DNA from: Neobacillus cucumis
Lineage (GTDB): Bacteria; Bacillota; Bacilli; Bacillales; Cytobacillaceae
Direction of reading: 5' to 3'
Length of the DNA: 64,000 nt
NCBI RefSeq assembly: GCF_002860255.1
Contig: NZ_PGVE01000040.1
Coordinates: forward strand, 99,611-163,610
Shown: in pieces, positions 16,149 through 26,074 of the stretch
How the letters are laid out: each line of letters begins with the position of its first letter
Numbering within the stretch: position 1 is the stretch's first letter
Made by a program: the position numbers and the translations under genes
Notes under the pieces: generated by a model
What the model saw: only the letters and a program-made list of their open reading frames with translations
Databases searched by the model: none
What the model was told of the DNA's origin: nothing

Positions 16149-17261
16149 TTACCTGTGATATTTAGATAGTTTGGAAGTAATGTTGTTTGTCTTTCTCTCC
16201 TGCGGCCGCGCTTTTAAATTAGATGCCCAGTTAACCTGAGACTGATAGTGCTGGGAATGCTCCTTATTCACTAGTTGCTGCAGGCGTTCTTTATTCTTCT
16301 CAAGAAGATCTTCAAGCGTCTTCAAGCGGCGGGCTGGAAAAGCAAGTCCCGCGAGTATGGTCGTAATCGTCGGGTCCGATTCAGAAATATAGGTCCCTTC
16401 GAATAATTCAAGCGGTTCTCCAACCCTTTCAAAAATAGACGGAACATTAATGAGCTTTGCCATACCTTCAGGACCTTCATAGATCAATCCGGCTCTTATC
16501 ACTCCAGTTGATTCAACAGGGCAGAAAATCGAGTTTACCCAAGATTGTTGAATTTTACTGGAAACATCAGCAGTGGTTCTTGCATCCGTGATGGTGGTTG
16601 TTGAGATAATGGTAACTCCTCTTGTACTCAGTATATTCATTAAATCCGTTTCATCGAAGTTACCAAAAAAGGAACTCTTCTTCGTTACTTGCAAGACGTT
16701 ATGAATGGCTTCCATCACTGAATGATTAGAAGAAAGGTAGATTTGATGTTTACTGGACTGTGGAGTAGACTTCCTCAATTGATCATTATCAACAAGGAAG
16801 ACGGAAGATAATGCCTCGATTCTAGAAATCTCCTCAATACAGGCAGCCGCATTAATTCGGTTCCCCGCCAATACATTACGATCTGGGACCACCGCGATCG
16901 CTCCAATATTGACGCCAGGCAGCTGATCCAGTAGTAAGTCCATTAAGAGCGGACTCATCCCTGAACCTGTTCCGCCATCTGTAGAGAAGGCTACTAATAA
17001 CAGTTTAATATTCTTAAACGACCGTTTAACAAAGTCGATTAACTCCCGGTAATTCTCATTGACTGCCTTTAACCCAATCGACCGATCCTGACCGGCCCCG
17101 CTATAACCTGGAACAAAGAATTTCTTTTCTACTCTCGTATTAACTGTACCATCACGTTGATTTGTATTTATTAGTGCGGCCTGAAAGCCCATAGAGGCTG
17201 CAATTTCGGCAATATTCCCGCCGGCCTGGCCGACACCTAAAATCCCAACTGATTTCGCCAT
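16149..17261 (-). CDS. Tubulin/FtsZ-superfamily GTPase (TubZ-like), orphan
   Basis: A 370-residue GTPase. Residues 8-16 give a T1 loop GVGQAGGNI. Residues 95-102 DGGTGSGM are the tubulin signature that binds GTP phosphates. NFDETD at 201-206 matches the NxDxxD catalytic T7 loop, so GTP hydrolysis on polymer assembly should be possible. The N-terminus resembles TubZ of plasmid partition systems more than cell-division FtsZ. The C-terminus (about 335-370) is rich in Lys/Arg, like the tail of TubZ that binds TubR. No TubR-like protein or centromere repeat array lies next to it. The neighbours are terC and an MFS transporter. ATG at 17261 is chosen for its GGGAGGGG site. The longer frame to 17300 lacks one. 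Confidence 0.85.
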   Translation of the reverse strand: MAKSVGILGVGQAGGNIAEIAASMGFQAALINTNQRDGTVNTRVEKKFFVPGYSGAGQDRSIGLKAVNENYRELIDFVKRSFKNIKLLLVAFSTDGGTGSGMSPLLMDLLLDQLPGVNIGAIAVVPDRNVLAGNRINAAACIEEISRIEALSSVFLVDNDQLRKSTPQSSKHQIYLSSNHSVMEAIHNVLQVTKKSSFFGNFDETDLMNILSTRGVTIISTTTITDARTTADVSSKIQQSWVNSIFCPVESTGVIRAGLIYEGPEGMAKLINVPSIFERVGEPLELFEGTYISESDPTITTILAGLAFPARRLKTLEDLLEKNKERLQQLVNKEHSQHYQSQVNWASNLKARPQERKTNNITSKLSKYHR

Positions 17262-17358
17262 TTTCCATATCCCCTCCCTTTCTTCTAAAATAATACTCAT
17301 ATTTTATAAATTTAGAATTTACCATTTAAAAAAGCAGGAAAATAGTTGGGACGAAAAA

Positions 17359-17382
17359 GAACCCTTCTTATTAGAAAGGTTC
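17359..17382 (-). terminator. Terminator of MFS gene
   Basis: The minus strand GAACCTTTC ... GAAGGGTTC is followed by TTTTTCG. Confidence 0.75.
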
Positions 17383-17394
17383 CTTATTAAATAC

Positions 17395-18600
17395 TTATTC
17401 GCTCACAGCCCTTAATGATTTCCCAGTTACAGAGGAAAGTTTAAAGGATAGTGGAAAAGCCATTAGAAGTAAACAAATAATAAAACCAATAACCCCTTTC
17501 CAGCCAAAATTGGACCAGAAAAAACCTCCAGCGGTACCAGCAATGCTTGAACCGGAGTAATAAAAAAATAAATAAAGCGACGAGGCTTGAGCTTTGGCCG
17601 TTTGAGCCCTTCTTCCAACCCAGCTTGAGGCAATGGAATGGGCTCCAAAAAAGCCAAATGTAAAGACTGCAATACCGATGATTTTTAACACTAATGGTGT
17701 CACGAGAGTCAACAACGCGCCAGCTGCCATGATAACAAGTCCGATCCATAGCACCTTCTTGCGACCTAATGTATCTGAAAGACGCCCCATCCAGGTTGAA
17801 CTAAATGTTCCAGTGATATAGACAATAAAAATCCAGCCCACAATTGTCTGGCTTAAGCGATAGGGAGGTGCAAGCAGTTCAAAGCCAATATAATTATACA
17901 AAGAGACAAAGCTGCCCATTAAAAGGAAGGCGATACAAAACAAGCACAAAAGGGCTGGATCCTTTAAATGTCCAACCAGGGATTTACTTAGTGTTTTTAG
18001 CTTCAATGGCTTTGGTGTAAAGAAGCGGGAGTTCGGAAGGTGAAGCCAAAACCAGATGCTTAGGATGAGGCTTATGATTCCAATACTCCCCATAGCGATT
18101 CGCCAAGAGAACAGGTCTGTAATGGAGCCGGTAATTATTCTGCCAGCCATTCCGCCTATAGAATTCCCGCTTATATAAATTCCCATTGCAATTCCCAGAC
18201 TCTTTGAATCGACTTCTTCCCCCAGATAGGCCATGGCAATCGCAGGTAATCCTGAGAGTACGACTCCCTGCACAACACGAAAGCCAAGTAACGAGCTAAA
18301 GGTCGGGCTAAAGGCTGTGAAAATCACGATAAGTGATGATAAAAGCAGCGAAGCCGACATAATCGATTTTCTCCCCCATGCTTCGGAAAGAGAACTAATA
18401 AATAACATAGATATTGCAAGAGTAAACGTAGTAACTGATAGTGTCAGACTCCCAGTCGCGGCCGTAACATCAAATTCCTTTGTAAAGATTGGCAGCAGCG
18501 GCTGGACATCATAAAGAATCGAAAAGGTAATAAATCCTCCTGCAAAGAGAGCAAAATTAGCCTTTCGAAAGGCAGTCGTTCCTTGTTGCAGTTTCCCCAA
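17395..18600 (-). CDS. MFS transporter, YnfM/YybF-like
   Basis: A 401-residue, 12-segment major facilitator. The loop 2-3 motif is SSLSEAWGRKSIM and the second-half equivalent is GRLSDTLGRKKVL. The N-terminal ITFSILYDVQPLLPIFTKEF is typical of the YnfM/arabinose-efflux subgroup, which includes drug and metabolite exporters. The substrate is unknown. A variant 13-bp element lies about 52 bases upstream of the start, probably in its leader. Confidence 0.85.
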   Translation of the reverse strand: MGKLQQGTTAFRKANFALFAGGFITFSILYDVQPLLPIFTKEFDVTAATGSLTLSVTTFTLAISMLFISSLSEAWGRKSIMSASLLLSSLIVIFTAFSPTFSSLLGFRVVQGVVLSGLPAIAMAYLGEEVDSKSLGIAMGIYISGNSIGGMAGRIITGSITDLFSWRIAMGSIGIISLILSIWFWLHLPNSRFFTPKPLKLKTLSKSLVGHLKDPALLCLFCIAFLLMGSFVSLYNYIGFELLAPPYRLSQTIVGWIFIVYITGTFSSTWMGRLSDTLGRKKVLWIGLVIMAAGALLTLVTPLVLKIIGIAVFTFGFFGAHSIASSWVGRRAQTAKAQASSLYLFFYYSGSSIAGTAGGFFWSNFGWKGVIGFIICLLLMAFPLSFKLSSVTGKSLRAVSE

Positions 18601-18891
18601 CGATAAAACCTTCTTCCCTTCGTTTTTACCTTATCCACTTTACTCCATTTTGGTGTCAGGCACCATCGAAATACATTTGTCTTCTCCCAGTGCACACTTG
18701 TTAAAGGTCTGTTTTAAACAAAATAACCCATTAGTTTCAAGCTTCTTTTATCGTTTTTTTAAGATTAAATTAAAAATTAATTTCCTTTTCATTAAATCTT
18801 AATGCAAGGAGTTTCAAAGCGCATTATGATAGTTACGTAAAAAAAATAGGAATACAGTCACAATTGACTAACTTTATTGTGAGGTATCATC
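18601..18891. other. dltX: Divergent region between MFS gene and dlt operon
   Basis: No gene is seen here. It contains the variant 13-bp element, and an AT-rich inverted repeat around 18760-18801 (TAAGATTAAAT ... ATTAAATCTTA). The dlt promoter must also lie here. A TATGAT near 18824 is a possible -10. Confidence 0.4.
18652..18664. repeat. Dispersed 13-bp element, variant copy
   Basis: GGTGTCAGGCACC, the same variant as at 992-1004, is located upstream of the MFS gene. Confidence 0.6.
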
Positions 18892-19041
18892 ATGCGGCAA
18901 AAATTAAAGAGCTTTTTTTACCAGGAGAAAGTTAGGTGGGGCAGTAGATTTCTGTATTACTTACTTATCCTGCTTTTACTGTTTTTTATGTATGGTTTCA
19001 ATGACGCGAGTGCAGGTTCGTATATTTACAATGATTTCTAA
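18892..19041 (+). CDS. dltX: DltX, small D-alanylation protein
   Basis: A 49-residue protein: a basic N-terminus ([17 protein letters not shown]), one membrane segment (about 20-35) and the conserved C-terminal FIYN-type motif, here YIYNDF, directly before the stop. DltX is needed for D-alanylation of teichoic acids, and the C-terminal motif is thought to carry D-alanine during transfer. It is the first gene of dltXABCD, 19 bases before dltA. The start has GAGG upstream. Confidence 0.92.
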   Translation: MRQKLKSFFYQEKVRWGSRFLYYLLILLLLFFMYGFNDASAGSYIYNDF

Positions 19042-19060
19042 CTTATGGGGGGATTACAAA

Positions 19061-20566
19061 ATGGAATTATTACATGCCATTCAAAACAATGCCAGGTTAC
19101 ACCCAGAAAGAGTGGTTTTTGTCTCTCCCACTAAACAGCTTACCTACAGTGAGCTTTGGCAAAAATCAGACCAATGGGCTGCTTTTATTATGGCACAAAA
19201 CCTAAACAAGCACTTACCTATTTTGGTTTATGGACATATGGAACCGGAAATGCTGGTTTCCTTCCTTGGCTGTGTAAAAGCTGGTCATCCTTATATTCCT
19301 GTTGATACCTCCATTCCATTGGAAAGAGTGGAGAAGATAATTAGTAATTCTCAGACAGAAATATTACTCAATGTATCTGGTCTGGAACTTGCCCTGGAAT
19401 CTTCGGTTAGAATGATTACCCCTGAAGTGTTAGGAAGCCATAGGGGGAATTCAGTTGATCCAGCCAACTGGGTTAGGGGAAACGATGATTTTTATATTAT
19501 CTATACATCAGGAAGTACAGGAAATCCTAAGGGAGTTCAAATATCCGCTAACAATCTGCAAAGCTTTGTAGATTGGATGCTGGGGGATTTTCCGATTGAA
19601 GGTGGACTTCGCTTCTTAAACCAGGCCCCCTTCTCCTTTGATCTTTCGGTAATGGACCTCTACCCTGCTTTAGCAAGCGGCGGAACCTTATTGGCCATTA
19701 CAAAAGAAATGATCGCTAAGCCAAAAATTTTATTTGAAGAATTAAAGAATTCCAAGACACAGGTATGGGCCTCCACACCATCCTTTGTGCAAATGTGCCT
19801 GATGGACCCTTCGTTTAACAGCGAACTCCTTCCGGAATTATCCGTCTTTCTTTTCTGCGGCGAAATTCTTCCTGTTACCATTTGTAAACAGCTGCGGGAA
19901 CGATTTCCAATGGCGAGGATTTTTAATACCTATGGTCCGACTGAGGCAACAGTTGCTGTTACCTTTACAGAAATAACTGATGCAGTACTAAAGGAATATC
20001 AAACTCTTCCAGTAGGAGCTGCAAAATCGGATACGCAAATCCTTCTTTTAAATCAAGAGAATATGCCTGTATCTGCGGGAGAAAAAGGAGAAATCATTAT
20101 CGTTGGTCCAAGTGTAAGCAAAGGCTATCTTGGACAGCCAGATCTCACGAATAAAGCCTTCTTTACCTACAATGGACAGCAGGCTTACAGAACCGGTGAT
20201 GCCGGTTTTATCCAACAAGATTTACTTTTTTATAAAGGAAGACTGGACTTTCAAATCAAATTACATGGGTATCGGATGGAACTTGAAGAAATTGAATACC
20301 ATATTGCAAAATCTCAATATGTAAAATCAGCAGTGGTTGTTCCGATCTATCAAGAGGATAAAATTGAATACCTTTCTGTCTTGATCATTCCTGCGGAACA
20401 TCCTTTTGAAAAAGAATATCAGCTCACTGGTGCGATAAAAAAAGAACTAGGGTCAGTACTGCCAGCCTATATGATTCCAAGGAAGTTTTCATATCATAAG
20501 GAACTGCCCATTACTCCAAATGGAAAAGTAGACCGTAAGCAAATCCGCGAAAAGGTATTGCTATGA
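19061..20566 (+). CDS. dltA: D-alanine--poly(phosphoribitol) ligase subunit 1 (D-alanyl carrier ligase)
   Basis: A 501-residue adenylating enzyme that activates D-alanine with ATP and loads it on the DltC phosphopantetheine arm. The P-loop is [12 protein letters not shown] (about 144-155). [16 protein letters not shown] and [20 protein letters not shown] follow, with the catalytic Lys in NGKVDRK near the C-terminus. ATG at 19061 follows GGGGGG. A longer in-frame extension overlaps dltX and has no ribosome binding site. The stop overlaps the dltB start by four bases (ATGA), so the two are translationally coupled. Confidence 0.97.
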   Translation: MELLHAIQNNARLHPERVVFVSPTKQLTYSELWQKSDQWAAFIMAQNLNKHLPILVYGHMEPEMLVSFLGCVKAGHPYIPVDTSIPLERVEKIISNSQTEILLNVSGLELALESSVRMITPEVLGSHRGNSVDPANWVRGNDDFYIIYTSGSTGNPKGVQISANNLQSFVDWMLGDFPIEGGLRFLNQAPFSFDLSVMDLYPALASGGTLLAITKEMIAKPKILFEELKNSKTQVWASTPSFVQMCLMDPSFNSELLPELSVFLFCGEILPVTICKQLRERFPMARIFNTYGPTEATVAVTFTEITDAVLKEYQTLPVGAAKSDTQILLLNQENMPVSAGEKGEIIIVGPSVSKGYLGQPDLTNKAFFTYNGQQAYRTGDAGFIQQDLLFYKGRLDFQIKLHGYRMELEEIEYHIAKSQYVKSAVVVPIYQEDKIEYLSVLIIPAEHPFEKEYQLTGAIKKELGSVLPAYMIPRKFSYHKELPITPNGKVDRKQIREKVLL

Positions 20567-21729
20567 TTCCATATAGTTCTTTTACATTCTTTTTCATCCT
20601 AGTGATTCTATTAGCACCAACCGTGATTCTTGGCTTACAGGGAAAGAGATTTCAAACCTATAACATGATGGTCACAGTTATCGTCTTAGCTATTATTTTT
20701 GCAGCTAAGCCGGCAAGTGCTCTTGCATTAATTCTGTTTACCATCTGGCAGGTTCTGTTGATTGAAGGTTATATAGCCTATAGAAAAAAGGCAAACAGCG
20801 GCTGGATGTTTTCCATTGCAGTGATTGCATCCATTCTTCCTTTAACCATTTATAAATTGCTTCCTTATTTTGCTGACACCAACTGGATGTCCTTCTTAGG
20901 TATATCCTATTTAACCTTTAAAGGAACACAATTGATTATGGAGACAAGGGACGGGCTAATCAAACAAAGGCTCCCCCTTGCAAGTTTGTTATATTTTATC
21001 TTGTTCTTTCCGACCATTTCATCCGGCCCCATTGACCGATACCGCCGATTTGATAAAGATATAAAGGCGGAACTAAGTGGTGAGCAGTATAAGCAGCTTT
21101 TATATGACGGGATCAACAAACTATTCCGCGGCTTTTTATATAAATATATCATTGGTTATTCTATTAACCATTTTTTCATTGCAAATTTAAGATTTATCGC
21201 GACAAATCATTTTCAAAGCCAGCTCTTTTATATGTATGGATATAGCTTTTATTTATTTTTCGATTTTGCCGGTTACAGTGCTTTTGCCATCGGTATCAGC
21301 TATATTATGGGAATCAAATCACCGGAAAATTTCAATCTGCCGTTTATCAGCAGAAATATAAAAGACTTCTGGAATCGCTGGCATATGAGCCTTTCCTTCT
21401 GGTTTCGAGATTACGTCTACATGCGATTTGTTTTTTGGATAACGAAAAAGAAGTGGATTAAAAACCGAAACATCACCTCTAACCTCGGTTATATTTTATT
21501 ATTTCTGTTAATGGGTGTATGGCATGGACTTGAAATTCAATATATTCTTTATGGAATTTATCATGCCTTGCTGATGGTCGGGTACAACACCTTCGAGCAG
21601 TTTAATAAAAAGCATAAATGGTGGCCGCAAAATAAATTTACTCGAATTGTTAGTATTGTGATTACCTTCCACTTTATTTGCTTTGGATTTTATCTATTTT
21701 CAGGACATTTTATTCAAAAAGGAGTATGA
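20563..21729 (+). CDS. dltB: DltB, MBOAT membrane protein for teichoic acid D-alanylation
   Basis: A 388-residue polytopic membrane protein of the MBOAT acyltransferase superfamily. It passes D-alanine from DltC across the membrane. The catalytic His is in [11 protein letters not shown] near 325. The preceding [19 protein letters not shown] motif is diagnostic. Start and stop fit the operon, with a four-base overlap with dltA and dltC following after five bases. Confidence 0.97.
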   Translation: MIPYSSFTFFFILVILLAPTVILGLQGKRFQTYNMMVTVIVLAIIFAAKPASALALILFTIWQVLLIEGYIAYRKKANSGWMFSIAVIASILPLTIYKLLPYFADTNWMSFLGISYLTFKGTQLIMETRDGLIKQRLPLASLLYFILFFPTISSGPIDRYRRFDKDIKAELSGEQYKQLLYDGINKLFRGFLYKYIIGYSINHFFIANLRFIATNHFQSQLFYMYGYSFYLFFDFAGYSAFAIGISYIMGIKSPENFNLPFISRNIKDFWNRWHMSLSFWFRDYVYMRFVFWITKKKWIKNRNITSNLGYILLFLLMGVWHGLEIQYILYGIYHALLMVGYNTFEQFNKKHKWWPQNKFTRIVSIVITFHFICFGFYLFSGHFIQKGV

Positions 21730-21734
21730 TTTCG

Positions 21735-21971
21735 ATGGAATTTAAAGATCAAGTGTTAGAATTATTAGCAGAAATTTGTCAAGATGAGGTTGTTAAGGAA
21801 AATCCAGATATCGATTTATTTAATGAGGCACTATTAGACTCATTTGGAACAGTCGAGTTATTGGTTCAAATAGAAGAACGTTTTGGAATCCTTGTCCCGA
21901 TTACCGAATTTGACCGTGATACTTGGAATACACCAAATCAAATCGCCATTCAGTTGGCTGATTTGAGATGA
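21735..21971 (+). CDS. dltC: D-alanyl carrier protein
   Basis: A 78-residue acyl-carrier-like protein, the exact family length. The phosphopantetheine attachment Ser is in LLDSFGTVELL near 36. It carries activated D-alanine from DltA to DltB. I chose ATG at 21735, which is preceded by GGAG. The stop overlaps the dltD start by four bases. Confidence 0.96.
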   Translation: MEFKDQVLELLAEICQDEVVKENPDIDLFNEALLDSFGTVELLVQIEERFGILVPITEFDRDTWNTPNQIAIQLADLR

Positions 21972-23167
21972 AGAAGCCTGTATTTATCCCGCTTTTTCTA
22001 GCGTTTTTTGTTTTATTTATCCTAGTAATCATTCCCGATCGCTGGATTGAAAGTCTGATTCCGAAAAACCGAATCAGTCAAGCAGCAACAGAATTAAATC
22101 CCTTCATGTTTCAGGGTAAATATATACAACAACAAATGCTCGATGATAGCCGTTATCTGCCCATCTATGGTTCATCCGAACTGGCAAGGCTTGACCGTTT
22201 TCATCCCTCTAATTACTTTCAAGAGGTCCATGAAGACTTCACACCTTTTTTGATCGGCCGTGGCGGAACCGAGTCATTGATTCACTTTTTAAATTTTTCC
22301 GAGCATATTAATCAGTTAAAGGATAAGAAAATTGTGTTTGTGTTGTCTCCGCAATGGTTTAATCCAAAAGGAGCCGATGAATCACATTTTGTACCCAACT
22401 ATTCTTCCCTGCAGGGATATGATTTTGCTTTTAATCAACAGATTGATCCAGCGGTGAAGAAACAGGCCATTAAGCGCCTCTTAACTTATTCATCTGTTAA
22501 AAATGATCCGATTCTCTCGACACTCTATAAAGCGGAGGTCACGAATGATCCTTGGACAAAACGGGAAGCCAGTGCTCTCCGCCCTGCTGCATTAGTCTAT
22601 CGGCATTTGCTAGAGAAAAAGGATTTATATTACTCCTTGGCAGGCGGTTTTTCTCGTCATCGGGACCTTACCCCGAAAGTCAGAAATAAATCGTGGAACG
22701 AATTAGCGCAGGAAGCAGACCAATTTGGCGCCAAGCGGGCAACAAACAATCACTTTTTTATCGTAAACTCTCAATATAATAAAATTAAAGGTTTCATACC
22801 GTCTTTAAAAAATAAAGACTTGAACCGTTCCTACGGTGTGTCAAAAGAATACGGAGACTTTCAGCTTGTTCTTGATGTATTAAAGCAAGCGGGAGCAAAA
22901 CCATTGTTTATCTCTATTCCGGTCAATGGTCATTATTATGATTATACGGGTTTCCCTAAGGAAGGGCGAACTGCCTATTATGAACGGATTAAAAAGCAAA
23001 TAGCAGCGGAAGGGTTTCAAGTTGCTGATTTCTCTGGCCATGAATATGATCCGTATTTCATGAAGGATACGATTCACATTGGATGGAAGGGCTGGGTCTA
23101 CACGGACTGGGCCATTAAGCAGTTTTATGAGGGGAATAATATAAACGTAGCTATGGCCAATCATTAA
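21968..23167 (+). CDS. dltD: DltD, final D-alanine transfer protein
   Basis: A 399-residue protein with a single N-terminal membrane anchor (about 5-22) and a large extracellular SGNH-type esterase domain. The catalytic Ser is in YGSSELAR near 59, and the Asp/His are near the C-terminus in KDTIHIGWKGW. It completes D-alanine transfer to lipoteichoic acid outside the membrane. It is the last gene of the operon and is followed by a strong terminator. Confidence 0.96.
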   Translation: MKKPVFIPLFLAFFVLFILVIIPDRWIESLIPKNRISQAATELNPFMFQGKYIQQQMLDDSRYLPIYGSSELARLDRFHPSNYFQEVHEDFTPFLIGRGGTESLIHFLNFSEHINQLKDKKIVFVLSPQWFNPKGADESHFVPNYSSLQGYDFAFNQQIDPAVKKQAIKRLLTYSSVKNDPILSTLYKAEVTNDPWTKREASALRPAALVYRHLLEKKDLYYSLAGGFSRHRDLTPKVRNKSWNELAQEADQFGAKRATNNHFFIVNSQYNKIKGFIPSLKNKDLNRSYGVSKEYGDFQLVLDVLKQAGAKPLFISIPVNGHYYDYTGFPKEGRTAYYERIKKQIAAEGFQVADFSGHEYDPYFMKDTIHIGWKGWVYTDWAIKQFYEGNNINVAMANH

Positions 23168-23192
23168 AGCACAGACGGTAAATGGATAACAT

Positions 23193-23233
23193 GAAAAAGG
23201 CAACTGCCCACATCGGGTTCAGTTGCCTTTTTC
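23193..23233. terminator. Bidirectional terminator between dltD and gntP-like gene
   Basis: GAAAAAGGCAACTG pairs with CAGTTGCCTTTTTC (14 bp) with A/T runs on both sides, so it serves both convergent operons. Confidence 0.9.
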
Positions 23234-23240
23234 AATAATA

Positions 23241-24563
23241 TTAATTAATAAACAGATTGATGATTAACACACCTGCAAGTCCGACAAGTGATGCAATCGT
23301 AACCATTACGGACCATGTCTTAATAGTTTTACCTATAGATAGGTTAAAGAATTCCTTGTAAATCCAGAAGCCTGCATCATTTACATGGGAGAATGTCATA
23401 CTGCCAGCGCCGGTCGCTAAAACCATAAGCTCTGGACTAACATGTGTTGCTGCAACAAGTGGAGCTGCAATACCAGCTGCTGTCATTCCCGCAACAGTTG
23501 CAGATCCCAAAACCACACGTAATATGGCTGCAATTAACCAGGCTAGTACTAATGGAGAAATAGATGATCCCTCCATTAGATGGGCAACGTATTTATCGAC
23601 ATGGCTGTCAATCAATACTTGTTTGAATGCACCGCCGCCGCCGATGATTAATAAAATGACGGCAATACTGCTGATCGATGCTGTTAGTGAATTCATTAGT
23701 TCCGGCATTTTTCTGCCGCGGTTAAGACCAAAGGTGAAGATGGCAACGATTACAGAAATTAGCAAAGCAACACCAGGATTCCCTAAAAATTGAGCAGCAG
23801 GTAATAGACCCGATTTTGGCGCTACAATTTCTACAATAGCTTGGAACGCGATAAGAATTACTGGAATAAGAGCTGTAAACATACTAATCCCGAATCCTGG
23901 CATTTCTTCTTCTTTAAAGTGTTTAGGTGTAAAAAGTCCTTTTGGAATCTCTACTTCCAAATCTTCTTTTTTAAATAACTTCGTATACAATGGTCCGCTT
24001 ATAATAACAGCAGGAATACCAATGATAATCCCGTATAATAATGTTTTTCCTAAATTTGCTTGATAGATCCCCGCAACTGCTGTTGGTCCTGGATGCGGCG
24101 GAACAAAGCCGTGCATGGTAATTAACGCCGCTATAACCGGCATTCCAATATATAGGATCGGAACCCCTGCTTCTGCTGCAATTGTGAATACTAATGGAAT
24201 TAAAACAACCACACCGGTTTCAAAAAATAAAGCGATTCCAACAATGAACGCAGTAAGCACAGCAGCCAGCTGAACTCTCTTCTTGCCAAATGCCCGGATT
24301 AATGTAACAGAGATTCGCTGGGCACCACCGGAATCAGCCATCAGTTTCCCAATCATACCCCCAAATACAATAACCAAAGCTAGATTCCCCAATGTACCGC
24401 CTAAACCAGTGGTAATGGATGTCATTGCCTCGACTGGTGACATTCCTTCCATTATACCTACCAACAAACCTACTACAACCAATGAGATGAAAGCATTTAA
24501 TTTAAAGACCACCATTAATAATAGTAATAGTGCTACTCCTATGCAGATATATACTATTGGCAT
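23241..24563 (-). CDS. GntP-family sugar-acid:H+ symporter
   Basis: A 440-residue permease with about 12-13 segments. Family motifs are FFETGVVVLIPLVFTIA, the ITMHGFVPPHPGPTAVAG segment, and SMTFSHVNDAGFWIYKEFF near the C-terminus. GntP members import gluconate and related aldonates. Its position behind a DUF1537 kinase and a GarR-like dehydrogenase points to a four-carbon sugar acid such as threonate or erythronate. ATG at 24563 follows GAGGGAG. The frame upstream to 24605 has no such site. Confidence 0.88.
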   Translation of the reverse strand: MPIVYICIGVALLLLLMVVFKLNAFISLVVVGLLVGIMEGMSPVEAMTSITTGLGGTLGNLALVIVFGGMIGKLMADSGGAQRISVTLIRAFGKKRVQLAAVLTAFIVGIALFFETGVVVLIPLVFTIAAEAGVPILYIGMPVIAALITMHGFVPPHPGPTAVAGIYQANLGKTLLYGIIIGIPAVIISGPLYTKLFKKEDLEVEIPKGLFTPKHFKEEEMPGFGISMFTALIPVILIAFQAIVEIVAPKSGLLPAAQFLGNPGVALLISVIVAIFTFGLNRGRKMPELMNSLTASISSIAVILLIIGGGGAFKQVLIDSHVDKYVAHLMEGSSISPLVLAWLIAAILRVVLGSATVAGMTAAGIAAPLVAATHVSPELMVLATGAGSMTFSHVNDAGFWIYKEFFNLSIGKTIKTWSVMVTIASLVGLAGVLIINLFIN

Positions 24564-24634
24564 GTTCTCCCTCTTTTCCTTTGTTTTAAGGGGATGCCAA
24601 TTCATTCGTAATTGGCATCCTTTTAAACTAAAAA

Positions 24635-26071
24635 TTATTTACCGCTTAATATTTCAGCTACTTCTTTTAAATCAGTTTTGGACCCGACGTTACCAGGGAA
24701 AATGACATACGCCATGCCAGGATACTTACTTTCATCACCTGTTCTCCACACCGGGATTCCAGGTCGAATCTGGCCAGCTACTGTTGCCCTTTTCACCTTC
24801 AAGCCTTTTGTTCCGACATCACTCGAAGTAATCCCGCCTTTGGCGATAAGAAAATTCGGTCTGACTTGTAATCTGGTAACAATACTTGTAACCGCATCAG
24901 AAATAGAAACGGATAGTTTTAACTCTTCTTCTTTTTTCCCTTCCCCAAGGTCAAGACGCTCTCTGCTGGTATAAACGGCAACGGTTTTACCTGCGCGAAT
25001 GAGAGTTTCTGTTGTTTCAATTACCCTGTCACATTCCTTCTGGAATAAGTCAGGCTGTAAAACTAAATGACTGTTAAACTCAATAAATTCAATATCACTA
25101 AACTTTTTAAGCTCTTCCAGCTGTTCAGTTGTCTTTTTCACATGAGAACCGATAATAATTAATCCGCCATTCCCTGTATCTTCTCCGACTAATTCCTCTC
25201 TAGTAAGGAGCGGTTTGCAGCTTACTCCTCCAATGACTTTCGGAAGAGCTGCTGCACTTCTAAATAAGAAGTTCTTGCCGCCGTTGATGGCCTGTACTAA
25301 AGCAAGGGTAAAGATCTTTACATCCACCTCCTCAACAGCATTTACTACTACTTTATTAAAATTTTTCACTTGAAGAAGCTTTTCTGTTATTCTGTCAATC
25401 TGCAATGAACGCAGCTGTTCAAGTGAAATATATAACGTATTTTCAGCTAAAAATTCTCCATTGGACTTTTCTTCGATCCATTCACCTAAATCCGATTTTG
25501 TGTACCCAAAGGTGCGGTCCTTGGCAAATTCTGTTTCGCCAGCAGGTACAAGCTCTTCACCATATTGGACATAGTGAATATTATTGATGGTAAGGCGTCC
25601 TCCCTCTTTGAAGAAAGGTAGAATGACTTCTCCATCGATTGTTAGATCAGAATCAGTTTCAATGGTATTCTTTAAAACGTTTGTTTCTAATGGATAATGT
25701 CCCCTTAAGGTGGAATCTCCACGGCTAATGATGATAAATTCCCTGTTTAATTTCGAAGCTACGGTAAGAATATTTTCCGCCATTTCACGGTGGGCCTTCT
25801 CTGTTTCTTCTGCTGTAAATCCTCTTGAATTGGTCAAGATAAAGAACATAGACTGTTCTTCTCTAAAGCCCTGTTTGATGCTCTCTACTGACCAATCTGT
25901 AAAAACAGAGATACCATGGACTGTTTGTACACCAGTGGGATCATCATCCAAAACAATTATTTTTTTATTCAATGTCTTTAATGCTTCGGCAAGCAATTGA
26001 TCCACCTGTGCACGGTTTACTTCAGGAAGAGTTTTAAGAATTTCTACGGATACTCTCTTTGTCTCGTTCAT
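24635..26071 (-). CDS. Four-carbon acid sugar kinase (DUF1537 family)
   Basis: A 478-residue kinase of the OtnK/DtnK family that phosphorylates tetronates or 2-oxo-tetronates with ATP. The N-terminal domain has LDDDPTGVQTVHGI (about 40-53) and SRGDSTLRGHYPLE. The C-terminal nucleotide-binding domain has FLIAKGGITSSDVGTKGL and IRPGIPVWRTG. It starts three bases after the dehydrogenase gene ends, so the two are tightly coupled. It is somewhat longer than typical members of 420-430 residues. Confidence 0.88.
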   Translation of the reverse strand: MNETKRVSVEILKTLPEVNRAQVDQLLAEALKTLNKKIIVLDDDPTGVQTVHGISVFTDWSVESIKQGFREEQSMFFILTNSRGFTAEETEKAHREMAENILTVASKLNREFIIISRGDSTLRGHYPLETNVLKNTIETDSDLTIDGEVILPFFKEGGRLTINNIHYVQYGEELVPAGETEFAKDRTFGYTKSDLGEWIEEKSNGEFLAENTLYISLEQLRSLQIDRITEKLLQVKNFNKVVVNAVEEVDVKIFTLALVQAINGGKNFLFRSAAALPKVIGGVSCKPLLTREELVGEDTGNGGLIIIGSHVKKTTEQLEELKKFSDIEFIEFNSHLVLQPDLFQKECDRVIETTETLIRAGKTVAVYTSRERLDLGEGKKEEELKLSVSISDAVTSIVTRLQVRPNFLIAKGGITSSDVGTKGLKVKRATVAGQIRPGIPVWRTGDESKYPGMAYVIFPGNVGSKTDLKEVAEILSGK

Positions 26072-26074
26072 ATT

